Of a stretch of DNA of 13,677 nucleotides, positions 7,622 to 13,677 are shown in pieces. Made by a program: the position numbers and the translations under genes. Position 1 is the first letter of the stretch. Every line of letters begins with the position of its first letter. This stretch comes from Corallococcus sp. (GTDB lineage Bacteria > Bacillota > Clostridia > Christensenellales > CAG-314). The stretch spans positions 1 to 13,677 of the forward strand of contig JAMPHX010000029.1 of NCBI GenBank assembly GCA_023663205.1, in the 5' to 3' direction. Under the pieces are notes generated by a model. The model was not told the origin of the DNA. It saw only the letters and a program-made list of their open reading frames with translations, and searched no databases.

Positions 7622-8127
7622 TACAATATACCTCCAAACAAAACAATTACAATAACTGCAAAGACTGCATACGCCTTAAAATAGTAAATTCGGTTTACGT
7701 CGTTAAAATACAACTTTGCGGTAACGGCATAAAACGATATCAATCCCACAACTTTGCCGACAAACGGAAAAAGCACATTACCCCATACCGCAACAAGAGG
7801 AGTTATAAGCGCTATCAAATTAAGCAAACCGCTTATCAGAAGCGCCATCGAATAAAATGCTATACCCAATAGTATATATTCCGCGCGCGGCACGCTGTAT
7901 ATCCTTGCTAAATTCAAAAACAAATTTATCAAGACCGGTATTAAAAACACCAAAATAACACCCAACAGCAAACCCGAGCCCAATGCCAGCAAAACATTTG
8001 CACTGCCCAATACAAATACAGACGCTGCCATAAATGCGCGCCAATTGGCAAAAACAAATGAGCACACAAACAAAATTCTAATCAATATATTTGTTTGTTT
8101 AAAATTTTTACGAAACTTTTCAATCAT
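7621..8127 (-). CDS. Conserved-looking polytopic membrane protein, function unknown
   Basis: The protein has 168 residues with four or five predicted membrane helices (about 13-40, 42-72, 84-107, 118-137 and 150-167) and a basic N-terminus (MIEKFRKNFKQ). The topology and length recall Yip1-domain proteins, but no diagnostic motif lets me assign it. AAGGAT lies about seven bases before the ATG at 8125-8127. The gene begins 10 bases after the holA stop and shares a base with the M28 peptidase start, which implies translational coupling and perhaps a shared envelope role. The partly overlapping minus-strand frame at 7820-8065 is a shadow. Confidence 0.8.
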   Translation of the reverse strand: MIEKFRKNFKQTNILIRILFVCSFVFANWRAFMAASVFVLGSANVLLALGSGLLLGVILVFLIPVLINLFLNLARIYSVPRAEYILLGIAFYSMALLISGLLNLIALITPLVAVWGNVLFPFVGKVVGLISFYAVTAKLYFNDVNRIYYFKAYAVFAVIVIVLFGGIL

Positions 8128-8137
8128 ATTTTCATCC

Positions 8138-9103
8138 TTACAAAGATACTAACTGCAAAATCAAAAACTCCAAAGTTTCAACATCATTGTAAAACGCTTT
8201 AAGTTTTGCGTCAACCGATTCAAAATACTCCAACGCAGTTTTGAGTTCGGAAGGTTTATATTTGTCTGCGATTTCTTTTGTAAAGCCTATCGCAGACTCT
8301 TTAACTCCGAGATATTGCGCAATATCTTTTGAAGAATACTTTGCAACACGTATATAGAACATTCTGCGATAAAAATTGTACAGCAATGCAAAAAGCGAGC
8401 GGACTTCTTCTCCTCTATTAAGCAGCGCGCGTACTATTTCGAGCGATTGCGAAGCATCTTTGTTGGCTATTGCGCGGCTCAAATTAAAAACTACGTATTC
8501 TGCATCTTTGTGAACTAACAATTCTACGTCTTTTTCGGAAACATCCGCTATACAATAATCGCACAATTTAGTAATTTCCGTATTGATACGCGCCATATCG
8601 TTAAGACAATAATTGCACAGTTTGGATGCGGCAAATTTATCTATCTTTTTTCCTCTCTTGTTAACAAAAGCAACTATCCATGCAATCAAACTGTTTTGTG
8701 AAAGTCTATTGCAATTTACGAATTCCACAAATTCTATTTGCCCAAATGGTTTATTGTCTGTACACGAAAAGACCAACACACAACTATTATCTGCGCTTCG
8801 CGCATACTTTTCTATTTTTTGCTTAACTTCCTGTTGTTTTTTGCCAATAGGAAAAACAAAGTTTTCTACAACAACTATTTTTTGCGGACTGAAAAAAGGC
8901 AATGTATTACATGACATTAGTATTTCATCTATATCGCCGCCCTGCTCATAAACATACTTGTTCATATCGGGGAACTCAATAGCGAGAGAGGCGGCAATAT
9001 TTTCTATTGCCTTAGATTTTACCCATTCGTCATCACCGAAGACGACAAAAACCGGATAAAACTTTGATTTTAATGTATCTTTTAACGATATAAAATCCAA
9101 CAC
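8138..9103 (-). CDS. holA: DNA polymerase III subunit delta
   Basis: Clamp-loader subunit that opens the sliding clamp during replication. The protein has 321 residues, near the family norm of 330-345. The N-terminal AAA-like domain begins FYPVFVVFGDDEW. The segment TLPFFSPQKIVVVEN (about 67-81) matches the family pattern of a small hydrophobic stretch followed by K(I/V)VVV. The helical C-terminal domain carries LFALLYNFYRRMFYIR. Start choice: the longest frame begins with TTG at 9109, only four bases from the GGGG site and touching the comEC stop. The GTG at 9101-9103 is about ten bases from that site and gives the usual MLDFISLK start, so I prefer it; this is not certain. comEC followed by holA is a widespread order in Bacillota. 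Confidence 0.93.
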   Translation of the reverse strand: MLDFISLKDTLKSKFYPVFVVFGDDEWVKSKAIENIAASLAIEFPDMNKYVYEQGGDIDEILMSCNTLPFFSPQKIVVVENFVFPIGKKQQEVKQKIEKYARSADNSCVLVFSCTDNKPFGQIEFVEFVNCNRLSQNSLIAWIVAFVNKRGKKIDKFAASKLCNYCLNDMARINTEITKLCDYCIADVSEKDVELLVHKDAEYVVFNLSRAIANKDASQSLEIVRALLNRGEEVRSLFALLYNFYRRMFYIRVAKYSSKDIAQYLGVKESAIGFTKEIADKYKPSELKTALEYFESVDAKLKAFYNDVETLEFLILQLVSL

Positions 9104-9109
9104 TCTCAA

Positions 9110-11278
9110 CTATCCCCTATTGTTGATACTTATTTTACCACGCTTTTCCGTTATTGTAAAGTTTCCGCATTTAGTTGTGCTGTATAACTTGGAATCAGAA
9201 GTTTCTTCCGCTATTATTTTTATACATTCCCAGTCAACTCTTTCAAAAACATTTACAAACGGAGAATATACGACATCACCGATTTTTGTTACAGCCGCAA
9301 GATTATCGGCAAGTGCAATTTTGTCGGTTGTTATTACCGTAAAAGTTATTTTTCCGACCTCAACACTCATAGCAATAGGCACTCCGTCATTGATATTTGT
9401 CACTTTAACGGCGCTGCCGACTGCCATATTGGGAGGAATGTCTATTATATCGACGTTATTGGCATTTAAATAATTATCGACAACATCATTCCCTTTAAAA
9501 TTAACTCGGTATAATTTATCTATCTTATACTCTTGATAAATATAGTCCAAGCCGTTTATCGAAATTTCAGAATAATCATAACAATATAATTTTAGACTAC
9601 AAACTTTATGTCTGGATAATTTGGCAACTATATCTCGGCATAACTCCATATCGGAACAATTGCTTATTAAGTGAAAGTTGTTTTCGCCATCGGTAACTAT
9701 AATGCAGACATCCGAATAAGTCTCTAAAATACAAATGCTTTCATTTTGGCTCAACGGAACAACAGACACAACAAAGCATATTGCCAATACAACTGCAAGT
9801 ACTATATTTGCGACCGCCTTTTTCTTTCCTTTCAAATTTACAAATCCGCCGAAAACATACATGCACACAATTATTACAGCCAGCGCCGAAGTTAAAGCCG
9901 GCAACACCATTGTTGCAAACGAAGCAGAAGAAACCAAGGCGGCAAAAATTCTTATTGATAGCAAAATTTTATCTGCAAGCCATGCAGCATAATGAAATAC
10001 CCAAGGCAACAACCCCAATACTGTCATTACAAATACAACGGAAATAAGCGGTATTACAATTACATTTAGTAGTAAACCGAACACTGCAAGTTTTCCGTAA
10101 AAATACGATACTTGACAAATAGTACCAACCGTCGCACCCAAAGATACAGACATCATACGTAATAATTTGGCGACATAAATGTTGTGTATTTTAGAATTGA
10201 TTTTGCGGTTTAATGAAGATGATACTGTCGCTATCCCGTACACCGCACCGAATGACAGCAAAAATCCCGCATCAAACAAATATACAGGTGAAAATAACAA
10301 AATGACAATGCCCGCTACGGATATTGAGTTCAACATATCCGCACGGCCGTGCAAAACTCTGCTAAGCAAAGACACCATTGTCATAATCAACGCCCGCATA
10401 ACGGAAGGCACGAACCCGCAAATATACGCATAAAATAACAACGGCAAAACTACTATTGGAAGTTTGAGTATATTTTTGATTTTGAATTTATCAAGAATAA
10501 ATATAAATACGGAAGATATAAATCCAACGTGCAAACCGCTGACGGCAAGGACGTGTACAATACCTGCATTTTGAAAATCTTCAATAATATCAATATCAAC
10601 CGCATTTTTATTACCCAATACCAAGGCGTATGCGAGGTCGCTTGTTTCGGGCATATATTCGTCAAATACATTTCGGATATAGTTGCGGCATATTTCATCG
10701 AATGTCATTTCTCCGCCGTAAAATGCCACACCACCGACCTGTGTAACGGTATAATCTATACCGCTACGAGCGCCGTATGTACTTACCGTATCCTTAAAGA
10801 TATAATTGTTGTGAATTTTTCCTCTGAATACAACAGAATTGCCAACGGCGACTTCATCCGACTCATCGGTATAATACCTAAAAGAAACCTTTCCTCTTAA
10901 CTTTTCCTTTTCGCCGTCAGGAAAAGTTGCCGTAACATCACGGGCAACAACAAGCACGTAATTGTCATACGCCACGGTTCCATCCGAAACGTATCCTTCA
11001 AAAACAAGTAATTTATCCTCGTATATTCTCTTTGATACGGATATACAATTGAATATCGACAAAGAACTGACACCTAATATAAATGCAACGGCAATAGTAA
11101 CTATCGGTTTAATGAATTTACGTTTGAATATAGCAACAAATACACCAACCGCAATAACAATACAAATTATAACAAACGGCAGTATCAAAGAATACAAAAT
11201 ACCTACTGCGGATAAAATACCTAAACAAATACCGCAAAAGGCTATTAGAGGATATCTTATGTTCAACAAACGATTCAT
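9110..11278 (-). CDS. comEC: ComEC/Rec2-family DNA uptake channel with degenerate C-terminal domain
   Basis: Polytopic membrane protein that forms the channel for single-stranded DNA during transformation. The protein has 722 residues. Membrane helices at the N-terminus are followed by a DUF4131-type soluble OB-like domain (about 80-185). The Competence domain carries the hallmark HVLAVSGLHVGF (about 242-253), the PSVMRA segment (about 291-296) and many helices up to about residue 510. A C-terminal soluble domain of about 210 residues sits where the metallo-beta-lactamase-like nuclease domain belongs, but its HxHxDH motif is replaced by YDYSEI (about 567-572). Start choice: a GTG at 11380 lengthens the frame, but that stretch lies inside a structured RNA. 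The ATG at 11276-11278 has AGGA twelve bases upstream and gives MNRLLNIRYPL. Confidence 0.93.
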   Translation of the reverse strand: MNRLLNIRYPLIAFCGICLGILSAVGILYSLILPFVIICIVIAVGVFVAIFKRKFIKPIVTIAVAFILGVSSLSIFNCISVSKRIYEDKLLVFEGYVSDGTVAYDNYVLVVARDVTATFPDGEKEKLRGKVSFRYYTDESDEVAVGNSVVFRGKIHNNYIFKDTVSTYGARSGIDYTVTQVGGVAFYGGEMTFDEICRNYIRNVFDEYMPETSDLAYALVLGNKNAVDIDIIEDFQNAGIVHVLAVSGLHVGFISSVFIFILDKFKIKNILKLPIVVLPLLFYAYICGFVPSVMRALIMTMVSLLSRVLHGRADMLNSISVAGIVILLFSPVYLFDAGFLLSFGAVYGIATVSSSLNRKINSKIHNIYVAKLLRMMSVSLGATVGTICQVSYFYGKLAVFGLLLNVIVIPLISVVFVMTVLGLLPWVFHYAAWLADKILLSIRIFAALVSSASFATMVLPALTSALAVIIVCMYVFGGFVNLKGKKKAVANIVLAVVLAICFVVSVVPLSQNESICILETYSDVCIIVTDGENNFHLISNCSDMELCRDIVAKLSRHKVCSLKLYCYDYSEISINGLDYIYQEYKIDKLYRVNFKGNDVVDNYLNANNVDIIDIPPNMAVGSAVKVTNINDGVPIAMSVEVGKITFTVITTDKIALADNLAAVTKIGDVVYSPFVNVFERVDWECIKIIAEETSDSKLYSTTKCGNFTITEKRGKISINNRG

Positions 11279-11283
11279 ACTAC

Positions 11284-11499
11284 AAAAAAATCCTGCCATA
11301 GCCGTTGTTTTGCACGGATTCAACCTGAAAACACAGGGTGGGTAATCTGTCGATGGTTTTTGTCTTCCACTGAAACGCACACAGTACGTTTTCTAACTTA
11401 AATAAGCCGTCGAGGCCTGACATACACCGCCGAACTTCAATTCCCTTTTACGAAATGTGGTTGACGCAAAAGCAAAATTTATCGAACAAGGCAGGATTG
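11284..11499 (-). ncRNA. Candidate structured RNA of about 215 nt upstream of comEC (raiA-like or other class; identity open)
   Basis: The non-coding gap between the 252-residue gene and comEC folds as one unit. A perfect nine-base-pair closing helix joins 11490-11498 to 11289-11297, and the RNA then runs into seven U (11290-11284), like a terminator. Inside, further nested helices are TTTTGC/GCAAAA (11466-11471 with 11308-11313) and CAACC/GGTTG (11459-11463 with 11321-11325). Local hairpins lie at 11404-11418 (AGGCC/GGCTT), 11373-11391 (eight pairs) and 11324-11337 (CCTG/CAGG). The interior is richer in GC than its surroundings. Size, terminator-like closing helix and a competence-gene neighbour resemble the clostridial raiA RNA class; 6S RNA is an alternative. 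I cannot confirm the class from memory. The comEC ribosome binding site lies in the 3' strand of the closing helix. A weak -10 candidate (TAAGAT, 11502-11507) has no clear -35 box. Confidence 0.6.
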
Positions 11500-11504
11500 T
11501 TATC

Positions 11505-12263
11505 TTAAGAAAGTGCGGAAATCAGTAATTTTGACATATCTTCCAAGTCATTACGCATATCCGCAAACACATTCAACGTATTTTTAAATCCAATCCAAAC
11601 AAATCTCAGTATTCGCGGATTTTTCAGTTGAATGGCATTGGTCATAGCATTACAAATAGTCACGGCATCTATACGGTCATTTTCCGTTTTGAAATTTTGC
11701 TCGTCTAATTTCTGCCGCATAACTTCGCACAATGAAAGCATAGCCCTTAGCGTTTGCGTATTGATGTAGCATCGTTCAGCATAAAAATATTGTTCGGCAC
11801 GCGCTTGGGCTTCTATATCAAGGCTATCAGGGTCTACGCTTTTCAGAATAGATTCACCGGCGCGTTTAAAAGGTTTTAACACCTGCTCTACAAAAAGAGC
11901 GTAACTTATATTGCTATCGGCATCGTAATAATACTCTTTTAAAAAATCAATGAAATTGCGCCTTCCGCTGTCAACTTCCGTCAACAAACACACGACAAAA
12001 GCAAATAGCCTGTTTCTATCGGTAGGTATTTTTAATTTTGCCTCTACAACGCCATTGGGACGGGTAAGAGTAATACGCGCGCGTGAAAATTCCGTTACAT
12101 AAGAGGATGTTTTTAGCGTATCGGCAAGGCAACGTGTTAACACGGGCACTTTAACAATGCTTTTCAACAAATAAGCGATTTGCTTATCTACCATTATTAA
12201 CTTACATTCAATCAATTGATTGATACTGTCGGTAAACAATGCCAATCCGTTACATTCAAACAA
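11505..12263 (-). CDS. Hypothetical soluble protein, TTG start, first gene of the long operon
   Basis: The protein has 252 residues, with no signal peptide or membrane helix that I can see. I do not recognise the family. The middle holds a possible beta segment (SRARITLTRPNGVVEAKLKI), followed by a mainly helical, charged half rich in Glu, Arg and Asn. Start choice: the longest frame begins with TTG at 12296, upstream of a perfect GGAGGT (12271-12276). That site is seven bases from an in-frame TTG at 12261-12263, which I take as the true start (MFECNGLALFTD). An extended -10 promoter lies about 40 bases upstream of the site. The gene is divergent from a DUF4364 gene and followed at once by the structured RNA and comEC. 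Confidence 0.8.
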   Translation of the reverse strand: MFECNGLALFTDSINQLIECKLIMVDKQIAYLLKSIVKVPVLTRCLADTLKTSSYVTEFSRARITLTRPNGVVEAKLKIPTDRNRLFAFVVCLLTEVDSGRRNFIDFLKEYYYDADSNISYALFVEQVLKPFKRAGESILKSVDPDSLDIEAQARAEQYFYAERCYINTQTLRAMLSLCEVMRQKLDEQNFKTENDRIDAVTICNAMTNAIQLKNPRILRFVWIGFKNTLNVFADMRNDLEDMSKLLISALS

Positions 12264-12316
12264 TAGATAGACCTCCGTTTGCTTTACGAAATGCAAATAT
12301 TACATTTTGCAAAATT

Positions 12317-12345
12317 ATTATAACATAGTAAATTAAGTTTTCCAA
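12317..12345 (-). promoter_or_regulatory. Strong sigma-A promoter of the long minus-strand operon
   Basis: On the minus strand, TTGGAA (12340-12345) stands 17 bases from a perfect TATAAT (12317-12322). A TG one base before the -10 box makes it extended. It lies about 40 bases upstream of the GGAGGT site of the 252-residue gene. It is the best promoter match in the window, and no other clear promoter was noticed in the eight kilobases downstream. Confidence 0.8.
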
Positions 12346-12373
12346 GTATTTTTATTAAAAAGTGTTAAAACTC

Positions 12374-12402
12374 TTGTTGTAAAAGAATTTTTGTAGTATA
12401 CT
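12374..12402 (+). promoter_or_regulatory. Sigma-A-type promoter of the DUF4364 gene
   Basis: TTGTTG (12374-12379) stands 17 bases from TATACT (12397-12402), followed by an AAGGAG site at 12427-12432. Its -35 box is 28 bases from that of the divergent promoter, so a single regulator bound between them could control both. Confidence 0.7.
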
Positions 12403-12442
12403 TATATACGCAATTTATGTAAATTTAAGGAGCAATTCGTCA

Positions 12443-12982
12443 ATGCAAGCAGGAATAACACAAGACAGCGTTCAAAATAAGTTGATTTTGCTATTTGTGT
12501 TTGATAAAATGGAAACAGCAATGACGGAGAGCACCATCTTGGATTTGTGTTCATACAAGAACAATTGGATTGATTTTACAAACTGCAAACAAACCCTGTT
12601 GGATGTCGTAGATAACGGATTTGTTTACAGAACCAAACCTCTCGGGCGCGATACTGAAGATATGTATGATTTGACTACAGAAGGACGCGTATGTTTGGCT
12701 CATTTCTACACTCGCATACCGAGTAGCGTCAGACAAATGATTTCCGATGACATTAAGCGTAAACGCATAGAATACCGCCGACGTCAAGATTATGTGGCCA
12801 CTTACGACAAATGTCCCGATGGCAGTTACGATGTTACGCTGCGCATAGATGAAGCAACAAAGACCACTCTTGAAATACACTTAAATGTAATGACAAGGAA
12901 CATAGCAAAGTATCTTGAAAGAAGTTGGCAAGAAAAAGCCCCTACCGTTTACGGTAAATTGGAAGAATTATTGATAGAATAA
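12443..12982 (+). CDS. DUF4364 family protein, probable winged-helix transcription regulator
   Basis: The protein has 179 residues, the usual DUF4364 length. The N-terminal half (about 10-85) looks like a winged helix: NKLILLFVFDKM, then helices around the TESTILDLC segment, then a DNVGFVYR-like wing (VVDNGFVYRTKP) and YDLTTEGRVCLAHF, where regulators of this type have ITxxGxxxL. The segment RIPSSVRQMI and the C-terminal beta-rich part (YDVTLRIDEATKTTLEIHLNV) match the family as I remember it. DNA binding is inferred from the fold; the targets are unknown. AAGGAG (12427-12432) is ten bases from the ATG. The gene is monocistronic with its own promoter and a strong terminator 30 bases after the stop. 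It is divergent from the long operon and may regulate it. Confidence 0.88.
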   Translation: MQAGITQDSVQNKLILLFVFDKMETAMTESTILDLCSYKNNWIDFTNCKQTLLDVVDNGFVYRTKPLGRDTEDMYDLTTEGRVCLAHFYTRIPSSVRQMISDDIKRKRIEYRRRQDYVATYDKCPDGSYDVTLRIDEATKTTLEIHLNVMTRNIAKYLERSWQEKAPTVYGKLEELLIE

Positions 12983-13012
12983 TATACATAAATTAAACAT
13001 TTATGATTTATA

Positions 13013-13047
13013 ACGCACAAGGTATTTAATCCTTGTGCGTTTTGTAT
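13013..13047 (+). terminator. Rho-independent terminator of the DUF4364 gene
   Basis: A perfect ten-base-pair stem, ACGCACAAGG (13013-13022) / CCTTGTGCGT (13031-13040), with an eight-base loop is followed by TTTGTATT. It starts 30 bases after the stop codon. Confidence 0.9.
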
Positions 13048-13119
13048 TAAATAGATTTATTAAATTTTATGATATAAATCGCCGGTATTTTCCAAGAGTA
13101 TAGAAACATCACAATAACT

Positions 13120-13143
13120 ACATCAAATATCTATATTTGATGT
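13120..13143. repeat. Perfect 11-base inverted repeat with two-base spacer
   Basis: ACATCAAATAT (13120-13130) and ATATTTGATGT (13133-13143) pair perfectly, and a short T-run (13143-13146) follows on the plus strand. It could be a weak second terminator or a protein binding site; the stem has few GC pairs. Confidence 0.5.
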
Positions 13144-13415
13144 TTTAAAGTGTAACAAATCAAAACACGTAAAATCCGAATAATTATATGCAGCACCATA
13201 TTCCTATATCAATATTCAAATAAATATATTGTGCGCGTATACACTTTCGGCATAAAACTAATTTTATGTAATGACTCTAATTATCGCCGGCAATTAAGTA
13301 TATTCAATAGTTTAATACACCTATTCCTAACACCTTTACAAATTGCACAATATAATGCAATAACAATAGTTTAAACATACATATTTACAATTAAGCATCA
13401 CAAACTGCCTTACGC

Positions 13416-13487
13416 ATAATACTGAAACTAAAAAACAGCAATGTCTTTAAACGTAAATCTAATCTTGATAATTAGTTTCAATATTAT
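13416..13487. repeat. 72-base inverted repeat with 16-base arms, one mismatch
   Basis: The arms at 13416-13431 and 13472-13487 are complementary at 15 of 16 positions (core TGAAACTAA/TTAGTTTCA) around a 40-base centre. No gene lies inside. It could be a small RNA, a remnant of a miniature mobile element, or a chance match in AT-rich DNA, though the arm length makes chance less likely. Confidence 0.45.
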
Positions 13488-13584
13488 CTGCAGTGTATAT
13501 GTCATTATCAAAAGGCAACGCTAAACACAGAGAACGCCAGTATTAAACAAACTAAATTAAAATTGTAAAACGGTAAGTGCAAAA

Positions 13585-13611
13585 AAAAAGACGGAAAACT
13601 CCGTCTTTTTA
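13585..13611. terminator. Strong bidirectional terminator
   Basis: AAAAAGACGGA and TCCGTCTTTTT form an 11-pair stem around an AAAC loop, with an A-run on one side and a T-run on the other, so it works on either strand. It lies seven bases beyond the stop codon of the partial minus-strand gene at the right edge. Confidence 0.9.
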
Positions 13612-13617
13612 CTAAAA

Positions 13618-13677
13618 TCAGTTTTTCGGCTTATCGTATAAATCCCGATAATCGCTTGCCCCGTAAGACATATATGC
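13618..13677 (-). CDS. C-terminal end of an unidentified protein (partial)
   Basis: The minus-strand frame entering from the right edge ends ...YMSYGASDYRDLYDKPKN and TGA (13618-13620). A strong terminator seven bases after the stop supports it as a real gene end. The 19 residues are polar and tyrosine-rich and do not identify a family. Confidence 0.55.
   Translation of the reverse strand, partial: AYMSYGASDYRDLYDKPKN

Larger units (their letters stand above)
12983..13617. other. Convergent intergenic region, 635 bases, no gene found
   Basis: It is bounded by the DUF4364 terminator on the left and the terminator of the partial right-hand gene on the other side. The part between them (about 13048-13584) is very AT-rich and has stops in all frames. 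I see no tRNA or clear promoter-gene pair. It holds inverted repeats at 13120-13143 and 13416-13487, a 10-base inverted repeat TATATTGTGC/GCACAATATA (13225-13234 with 13345-13354), the small hairpin ATTGCA/TGCAAT (about 13343-13362), and a direct repeat CAATAGTTTAA (13305-13315 and 13364-13374). Confidence 0.7.

Noticed and set aside
11327..11345. GGGTGGGT on the plus strand suggesting a T-box leader
   Set aside because: The T-box core does not continue (no ACCGCG), and no plus-strand gene follows.
11279..11380. N-terminal extension of ComEC from a GTG start
   Set aside because: The extension (34 residues) lies in the structured RNA, has no ribosome binding site, and does not resemble a ComEC N-terminus.
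11527..11560. TTGACA on the plus strand at about 11532 as a -35 box
   Set aside because: It lies inside a minus-strand coding region, has no proper -10 box at 16-18 bases and no gene downstream on that strand.
13225..13354. 10-base inverted repeat TATATTGTGC/GCACAATATA about 110 bases apart
   Set aside because: A match of this length is expected by chance in several hundred AT-rich bases; listed only as content of the spacer.

Overview
This AT-rich window (13,677 bases) reads as a chromosomal stretch of a low-GC Gram-positive bacterium (Bacillota). It is most likely from the Clostridia and perhaps an uncultured gut lineage of the Christensenellales type. The evidence is the strong AGGAG-type ribosome binding sites, the tig-clpP pair, RqcH, the comEC-holA pair, a DUF4364 regulator, and an lspA-rluD pair followed by a PyrB-like gene, which is the gene order at the Bacillus pyr locus. 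I see no insertion sequence, CRISPR array, tRNA or rRNA. The taxonomic placement is inference; the gene identifications rest on visible motifs.

Layout. (1) Bases 1-1620, minus strand: trigger factor (tig) followed 14 bases later by clpP, which runs off the left edge. (2) Bases 1621-1752 hold two divergent promoters, one for tig-clpP and one for rqcH. (3) Bases 1753-3462, plus strand: RqcH, the ribosome-quality-control factor. (4) Bases 3463-3758: a gene-free convergent spacer with nested inverted repeats and a terminator usable from both sides. (5) Bases 3759-12263, minus strand: one long, tightly packed gene run. In transcription order it contains an unrecognised 252-residue protein, a structured RNA of about 215 bases, comEC, holA, a small membrane protein, a membrane-anchored M28 peptidase, lspA, an RluD-family pseudouridine synthase, a PyrB-like protein without its active site, and a 91-residue membrane protein. 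(6) Bases 12264-12442: two divergent promoters, with a good extended -10 promoter for the long run. (7) Bases 12443-12982, plus strand: a DUF4364 protein with a strong terminator. (8) Bases 12983-13617: a gene-free convergent spacer with inverted repeats. (9) Bases 13618-13677: the last 19 codons of a minus-strand gene whose terminator lies at 13585-13611.

How the genes fit together. The left block is a nascent-protein quality-control locus: trigger factor folds new chains, RqcH tags chains stuck on split ribosomes with alanine tails, and ClpP (with ClpX) degrades such tagged chains in Bacillus. The long minus-strand run mixes DNA uptake (ComEC), replication (HolA), envelope maturation (LspA, M28 peptidase, membrane proteins) and RNA modification (RluD family). 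Its order after lspA matches the pyr locus of Bacillus (lspA, ylyB, pyrR, pyrP, pyrB), but only a PyrB-like gene stripped of catalytic residues is left.

The most interesting signals are three. First, the structured RNA ahead of comEC: its closing helix is followed by a U-tract and contains the comEC ribosome binding site. Second, the intact but apparently inactive PyrB homologue. Third, a ComEC whose C-terminal metallo-beta-lactamase-like domain lacks the metal-binding motif.
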